From: Corbicula japonica
Taxonomy: Eukaryota > Mollusca > Bivalvia > Venerida > Cyrenidae
NCBI GenBank assembly: GCA_038501625.1
Contig: JAZAYU010000008.1
Location: 1,612,001 to 1,676,000 of the forward strand
DNA: 64,000 nucleotides
Reading direction: 5' to 3'
Positions 1-12,127 of the stretch are shown here, piece after piece. Under the pieces are notes generated by a model. That model was not told the origin of the DNA. It made no database searches and saw only the letters and a list, made by a program, of their open reading frames with translations. The position numbers and the translations under genes are program-made. Numbering within the stretch: position 1 is the stretch's first letter; every line of letters starts with the position of its first letter.

Positions 1-307
1 TATTAATCCGTTTCTCATGGGCATCAGAAAAGGTAACCCCAGCGACCAGCTTTTTGTTAGGTCGGAAACAATGTGGAACACGAAAAAATGCGATTTCGGT
101 TATTTGTTGAAATGCACAGATAAAATGAACTTTGATCAATACCTTATCGTCAAATAACATGCAAGGACCCTTTTATTTGTCTATTTTTCTCTCGGTCTTC
201 AAACCATTGGCCATTTCTTTCTTCGTATGAATTATAACGCTTAGTCTCCCATTTTGTTTTCTACGAGTGTTATACTGTCTCGATCGATTTCATTGGACGA
301 AGGTATC

Positions 308-570
308 ACAGTCCGTGAACATACAGGGTAGCAGCGCGGCATTTGTCCCGTCAACTGACAGAGTTATCGCCTTGGAAAAGTCAGTCAACATAGAAGCTTT
401 CCGTCTTGCACCATTCAATGAACATGAAGATATACCGCTTGTAACAGTCAATGAACATGCAGATTTATCGCATTGGCATAGTTAATTAACCCGCACTGCA
501 ACAGTCATCGACCCTGAAGTGTTGCCGCCTTGCATCACTTGGTGAACATAAGAGTGACTCCTTGAAACAG
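308..570. repeat. Degenerate ~33-bp minisatellite
   Basis: About eight diverged units of 30-35 bp follow one another. Typical starts are TCAATGAACATGAAGAT (419-), TCAATGAACATGCAG (452-) and TCAGTCAACATAGAAG (381-), and most units end near TTGNAACAG. A unit near 33 bp equals 11 codons, and frame 3 stays open from 267 to 485, so the array could be a decayed coding repeat or an ordinary minisatellite. No promoter, splice or protein-family evidence supports a gene. Confidence 0.55.
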
Positions 571-816
571 TATGTATCCTCTCAGGGTCAGCACACCGGT
601 TGCCAAATATACATAAAACACCAAATAAAGTTCCTTCCAATGTTGTATACATGATAACTTTCTTTCCAAATGTGTAAGTGTGTTAACTCTGCACTGTAAC
701 TTCTTCCTCAGCTTTTGGTCGTGTATCTCAAAAATATTGTTCAGTCTAGTATAAGATGAAACATTCTAAAGTACTGAAATGTCGGGTTTACATTACAAAC
801 ATTAATTTCTTCCAGT

Positions 817-890
817 CGCCATTTCAGCCAATCAGATGCTTGAGATTTGAGACTGATCTCCAAACTCAAGTTTATGATCTTGGGCCCAGG
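817..890 (+). repeat. Family P, single right arm
   Basis: One arm only of the palindromic family P: CGCCATTTCAGCCAATCAG, then GCTTGAGATTTGAGACTG, ending in TTTATGATCTTGGGCCC. The ATGATC...GGGCCC ending marks subfamily B. The matching left arm is absent, so this is half an element. Confidence 0.8.
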
Positions 891-1189
891 TTCTCTACAT
901 CCACCAAGTGCAAAAATAAGGCTTTTGTGACGATTTATTTCATAGATATCTAAAAAGAAAAAAAAACTGGACAACGTTCTGCATCTTGCTTTAGCTTAAG
1001 TTTCCTTCTTGCAAAGTATTGCCAGTTCCTAAAGTATTACTGCTTTTCATTGAAAAAATAAGAGAATTTTCATGGCTCCTTTCTCTTTCTTTAATGATTA
1101 ATTTGTTAGTTTTTATTGTTGTAATACCCCCAGATTAGTCCTAACCAATCCTGAACAAGCTTACCCCGTGATACAAAAAACAATATGAG
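891..1189. other. No feature seen
   Basis: AT-rich sequence with short A and T runs. I see no ORF, RNA gene or repeat shared with the rest of the window. Confidence 0.5.
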
Positions 1190-1199
1190 ATACATGTAT

Positions 1200-1620
1200 T
1201 TGTAAAAGTGTGTTTAACCTTGAATTTCCTGGTCGCTTCCTTGTCGCGGAATGGGCGAAAATCGTTGATTTCTGCCTTTAAAATGGAAAATTCTTTAAAA
1301 AGGGCACCCTTTTTATCAGTATCATATTTCTCATGTGGACATTTATAATAATGTTTTGAGTTGCTTATTTTCTGTGAACCGATGTAAATAAAATTTGAGG
1401 GAATTTTTAGGTCTAGCCATTTTCTTTTATGTTCTAACTTTTCTTAACGATTAATAAATGAAGATACATTAATAACGCTTATTTGTGCAAAGTTTTATTG
1501 CAAAACTGCATTTTGCCTGTACAGAGATTTTATTTTTTTTTATTTTTTGAACAATGACAGTGCAATGACGGCCTGAAGACTGCCCTAAAGCTTACACCGA
1601 ACGCAACACAAGGTATCCTA
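1200..1620 (+). repeat. Old dispersed repeat, copy 1 (empty SINE site)
   Basis: Diverged copy of a repeat also seen at about 49000-49760 and, in part, at 40180-40470. Shared landmarks in order are a TCGC...CGTTGATTTCT block (1248-1273), AATAATGTTTTGNNTTGCTTA (1349-), GGAATTTTTAGGTCNAGC (1399-) and GCAAAGTTTTATTGCAAAACTGC (1487-). This copy lacks the SINE found in the 49-kb copy and so shows the uninterrupted sequence. Confidence 0.6.
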
Positions 1621-2618
1621 CACATTCCTTCGATCACAAGCTTTTACTACATCCATAATGTTAAATTTTCCAGACAGAACATAGTTTGTCTGCGTGAGAC
1701 ATACACTTAAATAATGCTACTCGTATGAGAATCATGGGTGCATGAATAATGGAATTAGTAAATCCAACCGTTTTTTTCTACTTTCAGTACTTAGATATTG
1801 TAATGTCAAGACTCATTACAACATTTGTTTGTTGCTGAATGGCGCATTGAAACGCCGCATAGGAGCATAGCCGAATAAACAATTTTTTTCGTTTATGCGG
1901 TGTGTTTTCAACGCATAAACAGATCGAACGTGTTTATGCGGCGACGCTCAACGCATAAAGCAGAAATTTCTTTTATGCGTCGCAACGGTGCCATTTTGCC
2001 GCATAAAGAGGATTATTTTAACCATTTATTATAAAGCTTAAAACAGAGTTCTAATATTTGAAGAAAACGATTATGATGACGTTGATGACGATGATATCCG
2101 TCTGTTTTTAAGTTTTATAAAAATGGCAGTCTCCAGAGTTGCATTCTATGCATTTGTTTAAGAAGCTGTTACCTGCTATTTTATTGTTTCAGTTACGACA
2201 GAATTATGGGACTTGATTAAGTCATTATTGAGATATTCTTTTCATTAATAAACATGTATATTATACCTCATTTGCATAAGCCCTTCTGTATTTAATATGA
2301 CGTCATCCAGTCCATAAATCGCATATTGACCGGCTATCCGGTCCATAATTCTTATATTGACCGTTTTTGATTCCTTCAGAATCTAATATAAGAATAATTA
2401 TCTTATAAAGTGCGGGTCTGTTGCCTAGTAATATTTAATTTGATTAACAAAAATGGAATAGTAAAAGGCGTGCTTTATATGCCTGATGGCTTGTAAATAA
2501 TAAAAAATCTGTATGGGATTTTTTACACACTGAACAAATCAAATTATTATTTAAAAGCAAATTATAGTAAAAATGACAGCAACAAAAGATATGAAAGAAT
2601 TTAGATTCGGTATAATAT

Positions 2619-2785
2619 AACAAATAAAACATGGCATTGAGGGCAATATGCAAGTTTACGGACTGGTTGGTCAGACCTCGGAAGGTATATGGCCCTCAGC
2701 TGCGCTTCGGGCCATATACCTTCCTCAGTCTGACCAACCAGTCCGTAAACTTGCATATTGCCCTCAATGCCATGTTTTATTTGTT
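2619..2785. repeat. Near-perfect palindrome, 77-bp arms
   Basis: Arms 2619-2695 and 2709-2785 are reverse complements apart from three mismatches near 2676, with a 13-bp loop. Arms begin AACAAATAAAACATGGCATT. Such a structure can extrude as a hairpin or cruciform. Plausible origins are a young hairpin MITE, or an artefact of template switching during replication or library construction. It creates an apparent 128-codon ORF (2631-3017) that I do not accept as a gene. Confidence 0.9.
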
Positions 2786-3103
2786 AAATATTAATGGCAT
2801 GCTCGTTGGCCTGATCAGTAAATTTTGTGTAAATGTTTTTTGGCACACATTGCCCTTTGGCGATTTTTACAACTTGCTTAGTCTACGTAATGGTAACCAC
2901 TGTCTCAATATCGGCGTGGCAGGGTATTTCCTAGGGATTTTTTCAAAGGCCCTGGGATTGGGGCAATGGTTACATATCGCATGTGCATTACTTAGGACTT
3001 ATTGCAACGGACATTAAATAAAGTTAAATTAACAAAAAAACAACATTTTTATCACTGGACTTGTTGGTGATCATAGCTGTTACATGTATACCTTCATGTT
3101 TAT

Positions 3104-3420
3104 TTTCATCTACACATCCAGCTTGATCATCTATGCAAGTTTAAAAAAAATCCGCCTGATAGTTAATGAGGAGTTGATGCCACAAGATTTCATTACTTAA
3201 CTTAACAAAGGACCATAACTCTGGTAAAATGGTCGCAGGAAAAATTCTTTTCTTTACGATCATCTACACATCCTGCTTGATAATTTGTGCAAGTTTGAAA
3301 GACGCATGATAGTTAATGAGGAGCAGATACCAGGAGATTTGGAGAAGGACGGACGTACAGACGTATGGACGGACGGATGGACGAGTGCAACTCTAAATGC
3401 CTCCCATTTCGTGGGGTCAT
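3104..3420 (+). repeat. Two ~153-bp units with GGACGGAC tail
   Basis: CATCTACACATCCNGCTTGAT recurs at 3108 and 3261, followed each time by TGCAAGTTT and GATAGTTAATGAGGAG. The second unit runs into GGACGGACGTACAGACG and GGACGGACGGATGG (3346-3382), a tail style seen at the end of other bivalve array elements, including the 145-bp arrays here. Confidence 0.7.
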
Positions 3421-3517
3421 AAAAAGGCAACTGGTTTGGTTCAAAGTTAAATCTATATTACTAAATCTTTGTCAGAATGTAGCCAACCTCTAAAAGTTCA
3501 ATAGTGATGATATTATA

Positions 3518-4075
3518 CTGAACAAAAATAAAAAGTATCCACTTTTTATGCTTATATTCTCATTAACATATTTTCATTTAATCAGGTACGCTTTGAATGG
3601 TGTTAAATTGGTTAATCTCAGTTGTTTTTAATTTCAATTGTTCATAAACATAATCTTCCACAAAAAAAACATAAGCAACTGCCAGTCGAATAACAATTAA
3701 TAATGGATTAATAAACACTACACATTCAATTCAAAGGGAGGTAATTGGAAATGGTTGGACTTTCTAGCGTAGTATATCGAGGACTAGTTGTTTTATTGAT
3801 GAATGTTTTGTGATTTTATTGATCACAAGAGGTGGAAAAGTTGATTTTATTCAAACCAATGTGAATACTTCAAATAATCACTGTCTTTTTCCTGGAACCC
3901 TTATTACAACACAGGGAAAGATAACTAAGATGTGGCTGCAGATTTTCAAGAACACTTTTTCTCTTTGCAATGATAACAGAAATGCAAAGTTGTTTACATA
4001 CAAAATTTCCAGTTTTCGTTTTCAAATTTTACAAAATTTAAGATAGGAAAGTGGATACTTTTTATTTTTGTTGAG
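3518..4075. mobile_element. Tc1/mariner-like MITE with TA duplication
   Basis: Inverted ends of about 30 bp: CTGAACAAAAATAAAAAGTA at left and the complement of CTCAACAAAAATAAAAAGTA at right, both followed by TCCACTTT. Each end is flanked by TA (3516-3517 and 4076-4077), the usual target duplication of Tc1/mariner elements. At 558 bp it has no room for a transposase, and its 78-codon ORF matches nothing I know. It sits inside the 2.4-kb TIR element. Confidence 0.8.
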
Positions 4076-4241
4076 TATATATACATCTACCACTTTTGTT
4101 CAAGTATCTGTTTTAATTGTTCTATGCGTCAAAAGTGTGCCTTTTTCCGCATAAAAATATTATTAATGCGTTGAAAATCACTACATAAACGAACAAAAAT
4201 GTGTTTATGCGGCGATGCTCCTATGCGGCGTTACAGCGCAT

Positions 4242-7200
4242 GTTAAACATTTCCACGTACTGCGATTCGGTCTTGTTACTATAACTTGGTCCTGCTGATC
4301 GTAAATCCCATTCTACTTTGGTTCCACTAATTCCGAAAGGTTAAAAGGCCTCAGAAAAGAACTCAAACTATGTGTGTGCGTGTGTGCGTGTATGCGTGTG
4401 TATGAGTAAATTTAACTTTTTGCAGGTTCAACTAAATTTACCGCCAAAAATCAAAACATAGTCGAATTTCTATTTGTAATTTAACGATGCAATTTGTAGC
4501 TATAAATTATTCAAAATATCTATGTGAATCTCTTTACGGAGTCAAATTATCGTTTTTGTCATTTATCATATTCGTTGCGCATTACCATATATTAACATAA
4601 TTCATATATACCGACAGATGCAGATATACAAATGACAACTACGGTGATCCAACTTTTGAAAAATAAAAACTTGGCTCGCCCTTAATCCAGTTTTAACCTA
4701 GTCACATATTTTTCACTGACCGATCAAATTCAGATCAAAAGAAAGTATCTGCGTCTTCTTGTGCGTGCGTGCTTATGTGCGTGAGAGCGTGAATGCGTGT
4801 GCGTGCGTGTTTGTGTGTGTAAGTGTTTTACAATTATTATTGTTTGTGAAATGCTGATGTTAATTAATTTACATTCAAATAAAAATACTTAGTTTATGAA
4901 CGAAGAAAACAAAAAATAGAAATATAGAAATACATGTACAATGCAATGTACAGGACAATGCAGTGTGTAAACAAGAGAAATTACAGTTCTTTATAATACA
5001 TTGAGATAACGAAATTTGAATGAAGAAATGAAAAGTCAAGTAATTTAACCAGGGTGATCCACAAATTATTTTTGGCTATCAAGTGTACATAAACTTTAAG
5101 AACTTGGCAATTTTGCCAAAAAACGATTGTTAATAAGTTTTAACGACACTTTTTCGTATTCACTCTAAACTGAAACACTAAATGGAGAAAAGGCTAAAAT
5201 TTATTAGCTTAATTAGACCCGCTTAATGTGACAAAAACTGGCGCTAACCTATAAGGACATGGACTCCTGGCCTCACAGATATACAACGGAGGCGTGAACC
5301 ATTCTTAGAACTCTAACTCGCTAAAAGTGAGTTTTAAGTTTATTCTCGATTTCAGACTATTGCTGAGAATGAAGACTGGTTTTCAATCATAGTTGAAAAA
5401 GCAGGGTCTACGAAATGCTTTTTGAAATTGCTTTTTTAACATTTACACATCTTAGCGTTATTAAGCATCTGTTATGTAACATTATGCGGTCTAACATCAG
5501 TTAACTAAAAGTTGTATCAGCTGCTAACAGATCATTTTAACCTCTATGATAAAACACATACCTGTGCGACACGCTTATGCAAAAATGCAAATATTTAATT
5601 TATTTCTGTAATAGAAAAGAAATGAAATTCCATTTTATAAAAGAATACATGCCTACACATAGAGTTTACAATGCAGATAAATTTTCATAATTTAGGGTGG
5701 CGTCCCGTAGTAATGCGATACCTTGTCAATACAGACTAAGATAACTTTAAACTTTAAATCCTCTTAAAGATGTTTTTCAAAGATCATCATAATTAAGTAG
5801 AACATTTGACAGCCCATATATTAAGTCAATAATAAAGGGTACACTTGTGGCGGACTAACAAAGGTATGTAAAGGGTGTGGTGGTAGTTATCGACGGTTTG
5901 TATTAAAATATCGTTACCTTTGCCCATTATTGGGATATCTGAATACCGGATTATTATTTCAAGAGTTATCGAACTGATAGAATCAGGCAATTATTATAAT
6001 TACACATTCAATATTAAACTTTAATCGATTCTCATAATGGATAATTCGTTTTGACAAAATGCACATTTACACTCCGTTATAGAAGGGTACGGTTTTTGTA
6101 ATCTTAAATAGAAATATTCTGTTATAAACGAGCACATCTGCTTCACAAAATATCTGCCTGTTATTAATCGCGAAATAATTTGATAATTGAAAAAAAAACA
6201 TCAAATGTAGTATACGTAACTTCTTCGTTTATTGTTAAATTGTAGCTTTGCGACTTTTGGCGAGGGGTCTGGAGGAAAATCAGATTTCTTTAGTAAAATT
6301 CCGAAATCTGTCAAATCTTTTGAAGTAAAATGATTTCAATGAAAAATCAATGATTTTGGGTAGTGTAATTTCGTAGTTTTAGGAGAAAAAAAATGTTTAT
6401 GGGTTCTTCAATTCCCTGAATCTATGTCAATATCTATATATGAGTGTATGAAGTCGTGGAAAGGCTGACTTAAGAAATTCACGAAATGAATAACATATAA
6501 ATAAATGAAAACTTACAGTATTTGTTTTTATAATCACTCTAAAAGCCTGATATTACAGGGAATGCGGGGGGGGGGGTACACGCTTTTGTGCCATGCGTTA
6601 AAATTGATACTTGCATTTTTGAATAACATGTGTTAGAAACATTCAGCGGTCGTGTATTATGTAATGGCAGACAAAAAGCCAAAATTTGTTTTTAAAAAAA
6701 AGAAAAAAAGAAGTATGCATATCAGGAGTTAACATCTCCGCCCTCAATTGAAGACATTTAACTGCATTTAATAATAACTGAAAACTACCCACGCTTGCAT
6801 TTATGCAGTTTCTTTTCCCCCTTTTACTTTCGAAAAATATATTTTTTTATAAACATTATGTCAGCTTAACACTTTTTGTTATTTAGCATGTATGCTTTTA
6901 AACCTATATAGTTTTCACACATTGGAAAATAAAATCAACAGAAGTAGCACAAGGCTTAAAAAGCTGGTGACGACAAACTTTGCAGACAATCTCATTGACG
7001 ATACGGCATGTGATTAATGTAGTTACTGCATGTATGATATATATATATATATATAGTTCTTGTTACAGTTATCAAATAATATGTTTCTTTGCTGAATACA
7101 TATTTTTAAAAATTTAACTAAGTTTAATTCATTTTAACAATACTGTAAAAATACAGAAAATCTGCCATTTAAATTGTATTTGTGTATAATGTTGTCTGTA

Positions 7201-7600
7201 CGAAATTTGTCCCTACATTCGTGTACAATTCCGCCAAGTATCATTCATGCTGAAACTATCAAACTGTGCATAAAATTCACATACCAATGCGCAATTTCTT
7301 ACATGTCAAACGATCAAACTATCTTTTTCATCATCGGCTTTGTAGCAATACTCATAAAAAGCCGACAAGCTGAACATCAAAGCTTCTTAAGTACTACCCA
7401 CCATGTGGACTTCACATTTTCTGTGCATTTCTGCAGTAGATGTGAGTAATTCTAAGCCATTTGCCATGTATAGCCATTGCTTACATGGATCGACGGGAGC
7501 AGTTCCGGAAAGTCATTAACATTAAAAAAATATGCTCTTTAAACGAAAATGTAAAATATGCCTAGCAGGAATAGCCACATTCAGAAGACAAAGCAGCCTC
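4242..7600. other. AT-rich stretch without genes
   Basis: No exon, RNA gene or dispersed family is recognisable. Small features are GT/GC-rich purine-pyrimidine alternation at 4369-4408 and 4757-4826, a run of twelve G at 6565-6576, and a (TA)n tract at 7036-7055. The 91-codon ORF at 7174-7449 has no recognisable domain. Confidence 0.5.
4757..4826. repeat. GTGCGTGC-type alternating tract
   Basis: Imperfect GTGCGTGC, GTGCGTGA and GTGTGT repeats, with a similar shorter tract at 4369-4408. Alternating purine-pyrimidine sequence of this kind is prone to left-handed helix formation; that is a general property, not something shown here. Confidence 0.75.
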
Positions 7601-7607
7601 ACACAGT

Positions 7608-7965
7608 CAAAAAGAAGAGTGGAAGAGAGGGTATGGGATATAAAATGATCCATTTTGAAATAGACACCACAAACAATTAATGAAAATGAGAACCAATGGT
7701 TGACCGCCGTGGAACGGTCAGTGGCAAAACAATTTGCAACTGTTGGTTTCAACCAGGTTCTAGGGAGCACCATCTCATACTTGTCCAAACAGGTTCTCAT
7801 ATGAACAAACAAACTATTACGAGTTTACTTGTTGAATAAGTTCAAACCCACCATTCAAACATATAAAACATGAGAAGCTAATAGCATTGCCAAGCAAAGA
7901 GGTGGGTCCTCAATGACTTGCTGAGATCAGAGCCCCTAGAGTCAAATCGGTAAGTACATGATGAC
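7608..7965 (+). repeat. Family Q, 5'-truncated copy
   Basis: Shared landmarks with the fuller copy at 35613-35875 are GAGAGGGTATGGGAT, AACAATTAATGAAAATGAGA, TGGAACGGTCAGTGGCAAAA (7709-7728) and CCAGGTTCTAGGG. The 3' part (CAGGTTCTCATATGAACAAA, then GCATTGCCAAGCAAAGAGGT) is shared with 10138-10508 and 34712-34880. A 96-codon ORF on the opposite strand is a by-product. Confidence 0.75.
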
Positions 7966-9845
7966 AAGGACAAAATTAGTTCTTTGCTATATAACTTTAT
8001 TTTTATTTATGTATATCCGTCGAATTAGTATATTTACGCCATATTTCTATCTCTATCTTCATTGCCCATAAAATTAGCCGGAAGAGTGGCGGTGACACTA
8101 CAAAAAAACAATAGGTAAAATAATTTAATGTTTGTCGTTTGAAAATGAGACCACTAGTGTAGTAAAAAATTTAATGATTTCATAAATATTATGCTAAAGC
8201 TGAAGTACGAATTTACGCGTGCCAAAAAGCCTGTTTCTTTAACTACTCTGTTAATGCGAATTCAAACATTTTCATGCGCTTAATTGTATACGCCTTTTTA
8301 ATTTCGTCGCACACAGCAAATCTTTGCGGGTAATTTTATTTACCTTTAAAATAAATTACTTTATTGAAAGACCAAATAGGGAATACGAAAGTTGTTGAAA
8401 ACTTAAATATATATTGGGTTTTCAGCACATGAGTTCAGTACAAGTGTATAAATTCTGAATCAGGCCATTTTCTGAGAATGGAAAAAGAAAGATTATTTTA
8501 CCTTCAGTGACTGCGTGGTTACATAGAAGCATCCCACAAAGTGTTTGATGATTGATGGTCTTTAAGTGAATGGACATTTTTTTCAACATCAAGAATTCCA
8601 GACAATTCTGAAATATTTCTGCATGGTGTTATAAGTGCCAATATGTTGATATTTTACCAGCATGATAAATTGAGGGTTATTATTTGTTGATTTTGAAAGT
8701 GTAAAACCATTATATAAATTAAAATCGATCTTTGATAACTCCCAGAAAAATCTAAATGTTGGCAAGGAGAAATAAACATTTCCTACAGCTTCTAATATCT
8801 ATAGACCTTTTTGAACTAACGGTTCTTATGATAATTATTTGTATTGATTTGTTAGGAAATTTACAAAATCGTTTGCAACATAAGATGGCAAATTTATGTA
8901 AAATTTGGGACCCCTTTTAATAATTCCTTATTCTTCCTTCTTGCAAACCATTCAACACCAGATTGAAATCATCGTCACATAAAGTTATAGTTTACTGACA
9001 TTATCTCGACGATATATTGAATACATATAATGATAGTTTTCAACCCTCGTCAATAAGATCTATACACGCGATCTTTAGTTTACTAAAATTAAACTTGTGT
9101 TTTCTGTCTAAATTTCTCAATTTAAATTGATTAACAACCAATACATTTTATGTTTAGTTTTATGTGCTCGATTCAATTTAAATCATCATCGAATGGATGG
9201 TCTGTTTCACAAAATGTTTTATACTTGGGCTTGTAAAAGCGACAGCGATTAACCTGCATCGGTACGCAAATATAGGAACACAGTTTATAAGTGCTTACAC
9301 CAATAGCTTGTTAATGTATGATGTGGTTTTACAGTTAAAAGTATACTTCTAAGACATGGTATCTGTATATTAGAAAAACAATAAACAAACAAAAGACTTA
9401 TCGAAGATATTTTTAACCAAGTTGCATGGCGAACTAAACTTACACTTGGGAGCCAAATTCAGAATTATCAATTATTATTAGACGCTTTTACCTACACGTC
9501 CACCATTTTAGTGCCTAAATATGAAAAAAAATATTGCAAAGGAAGGTCTACCCCATATTCATGCATTTGTGTGTATAATAATCAAATAAAAGTTGCAGAA
9601 ATGACTATCGGACTTATATGACAGGTATACCGGAAGAAACTTTAAACTCCTCATTCACTTTTTTTTCAAATCATAACATTTATCAGGGAGGTAACATTAA
9701 AAAATCCTGATTTTGATAGTTTTCATTTGTTTAAAATACAAAGACGAAATTCGTGATTCTTTTGGCATTAAGACTTATTGTAACATGGAAGAAAACCACT
9801 TCTTTGTTGTTCCATTCATGACCTTCAAATTATTTTAAACATTCT
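7966..9845. other. AT-rich stretch without genes
   Basis: No convincing exon, RNA gene or dispersed family. The longest open frames are short and have no domain features. Confidence 0.45.
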
Positions 9846-9899
9846 GGCAAACATGCTTTGCTTTCACGATTGGCTTCACTTTCTATATCAAGTCTACAG

Positions 9900-9960
9900 A
9901 TATTGGATGATGAAGCTGATGGAAACTTAAGATTTCCTGAATTTTTCTATTTTTCAAATG
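9900..9960 (+). CDS. Possible exon with EF-hand-like loop
   Basis: Sequence after a plausible acceptor (pyrimidine-containing tract, AG at 9898-9899) reads ILDDEADGNLRFPEF. This fits the 12-residue calcium loop pattern: D at 1, D at 5, G at 6, L at 8 and E at 12, with E in place of D/N/S at 3. The frame stays open to 10076 but runs into a family P palindrome, and I cannot place a donor. It may be a decayed or chance match. No neighbouring exon was found. Confidence 0.2.
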
Positions 9961-10007
9961 AAGGAATAGATTTTATTGATCTTCAAAAAAGTGAAATATG
10001 CGTATCA

Positions 10008-10140
10008 GGGTCCAAGATCATAAAGCTAAGATTTGAGATCAGTCTCAAATCTCAAGGATCTGATTGGCTGAAATGACGACTGGTCAATCAGATGCTTGAG
10101 ATTTGAGACTGATCTCCAGATTTAGTTTTATGATCTCCAG
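10008..10140. repeat. Family P palindrome, subfamily B
   Basis: Left arm GTCCAAGATCATAAAGCT... to TGATTGGCTGAAATG; right arm CAATCAGATGCTTGAGATTT to TTTATGATCTCC. The centre is shortened (only TGACGACTGGT between arms), so the right arm lacks the GCCATTTCAGC portion. Confidence 0.85.
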
Positions 10141-10508
10141 ACCAGGAATTGCTTCACTCAGAAAACACGGCCTCCCAAACAGCAAAAAAGTAGAGAGGAT
10201 GCACCAACCTCACACTTGCCCCAACAAGTTAATATATATACAAACAAGTAAAAGTTGTCTTAGTGATATAAATGGAACCCACCCGTCAACGCGGCAAGGT
10301 TGCACGCAAAAGCACACAAACGTATAGAACATTAGCTCTCTTCTTTTTCGCTGCCTGGGGAGGCTGTGTTTTGAGTGTGGCGATTACTGATATGCATACT
10401 TCACTTTTTATAGCATTGTAAAGCAAAAGGGGTGGGTGTTTTACTGACCTCATAGAGACTAGAACCCATGGAGTCCAGTTAGTAAGAACACGATGACAAG
10501 GATAATAG
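10138..10508 (+). repeat. Family Q copy with an inverted fragment inside
   Basis: CAGGAATTGCTTCACTCAGA opens the copy directly after the family P palindrome; GGATGCACCAACCTCACACT and GTTGTCTTAGTGATATAAAT follow, then GCATTGTAAAGCAAAAGGGG and AACCCATGGAGTCCAGTTAG. Between TTAGCT (10331) and ATAGCATTG (10410) lies a reversed 5' fragment of the same family (10345-10400, ending GATATGCAT). A much shorter piece lies at 10799-10830. Confidence 0.7.
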
Positions 10509-11870
10509 AAACAGATCGAGCTTTAAGGTTCTTTTACAAGTATTATCGGTAAACATTCATTTACATTGGTAGCCTTTCTTTTTGAACTTACAGGGGTGGG
10601 TGGGTTTACGAATAACGTGACGAGAAAGTTACAAACTTTAGCTCTGATAAATAAAAAAAAACAGCTGAAGTTTATGATCATTACTGCAACAAGGTATTTC
10701 TCAACTAGTGTTTCATGGAGATTGTATTTATAAATTAAAACATAAAAGACAGTATTAATTCTCCAAGCTTAAACCACTTGGGGGTTTCACGAGTTGTTAG
10801 GGTGCACCAACCTTACACTCGCCCCAACAGATTTGAATATATTGTATGATGATGATTTCTTTTTCTTTGTAGTTATTTTGGTGGTTTTCATTAAGTTATT
10901 TCCGAGGAGCTGTGTCAAATAGGGCAATTCCTCTCAAAAAGGTCAACAATATTATGTTTTACCCCTATAATTCTAAATAACCCAAACCTTGTTATCAAAA
11001 TGCGATGTGATCAGATTTAAATATGCGATCACTGCTGTAGAACGAGTTTAAATGATAATTTATAATGTGTTACTGAATAATTCTATAAACGTAACCTTTT
11101 GAACAGAGCTGAATTTTGTTTATTATTGTATAATTAGAGAATCAAAGAGTTTATTAAAATATCGAGAAGTAGGAATTTTCACATAAAATGATCGACGTTA
11201 TAATATCAATTGGTTAAAAAAGGTATCATATTTTAGTATTGCCTGTATGGTTAATGATAAATAAAATGTAAATAATGCTTCAAATTATCTATTCAACTTC
11301 GCGGTCGCGCACTTAAAAAAGTGTTCCCTTGCGTGATTTGATTTGTTTGTGTTGTTGTTTTTTTTCAAATTCAAATAGTTATACTTTCTATTAACTTTAT
11401 AAAATCTGTTTCCTGTAAACACGCTCTGAAAAAGTGGAGCGTACAAGTCTTAAGAGGTCGCAAACATTGCAAATGGCGAAAACTAGCGAAAATTTCAAAA
11501 ATGAATTTTGGGGAAAATACTTATTGCCACCTAGATTTTAGTAAAGAAATGAATTTAGCTATGGATGTAGTAAATGTTTGCAAGCTCAATTTAGTTTAAT
11601 TCATGCTCTAATTACCAAGCACATACTAAAACAAAAAAAAAGTTTGCATGAGAACTCTGAAATTCATGGACAATATGCCAAAGCAGCTCATACCTGAAAT
11701 AAGTATATGCTGATCAAAAATGTTTAGTGCCAATTCGTCAAAATAATGTTAGGGTTTTCGAGAAATTCAAGGAAAACTTACTTCCTGGTTCAAACTGAAA
11801 GTAGAAATCTATATATCGGTAAAGAATTGAATGAAACAAATTGATTATAAATCTTATTTTTATTATTATG
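10509..11870. other. No gene seen; one small family Q fragment
   Basis: Apart from the family Q piece GGTGCACCAACCTTACACTC (10801-10820) the stretch is AT-rich and unrecognised. Confidence 0.45.
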
Positions 11871-11874
11871 ATAA

Positions 11875-11884
11875 TTATGATGAC

Positions 11885-11960
<76 letters not shown>
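11875..11960. repeat. (GAT)n-(TTA)n microsatellite
   Basis: GATGACGATGATGATGATGA changes into an uninterrupted run of ATT triplets. Read backwards it encodes a poly-isoleucine ORF (11738-11980) that is a by-product of the repeat. Confidence 0.95.
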
Positions 11961-11962
<2 letters not shown>

Positions 11963-12127
11963 AAATAAGACTTTACACATAAAACATGTAGTAACGAGCT
12001 TAATGTTCAGGGGATGTTAACATGTCAATGATATAAACTGAGATGCATTTCTTTCCGACCTTGTATTTTAACTAATAAACATGTTTTGATTTAAAACCTA
12101 TCACAAGGTCTTTTTAAGGTGAAATAA

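Larger units (their letters stand above)
1842..4241. mobile_element. 2.4-kb TIR element, non-autonomous
   Basis: The ends are inverted copies of each other over roughly 90 bp. The left end reads GCGCATTGAAACGCCGCATA then GGAGCAT; the right end, reverse-complemented, carries AACGCCGCATAGGAGCAT then CGCCGCATAAACAC. Both ends continue with repeated motifs of the type TTTATGCGG and CAACGCATAAA. No transposase is visible. The interior holds a large palindrome (2619-2785), two ~153-bp repeat units (3104-3420) and a mariner-like MITE (3518-4075), so much of it is later insertion. I could not define a target-site duplication with certainty. Confidence 0.75.

Noticed and set aside
2631..3017. 128-codon plus-strand ORF
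   Set aside because: Its first half is the palindrome translated through both arms; nothing recognisable follows.
11738..11980. 80-codon ORF with poly-isoleucine
   Set aside because: Translation of an ATT/GAT microsatellite.
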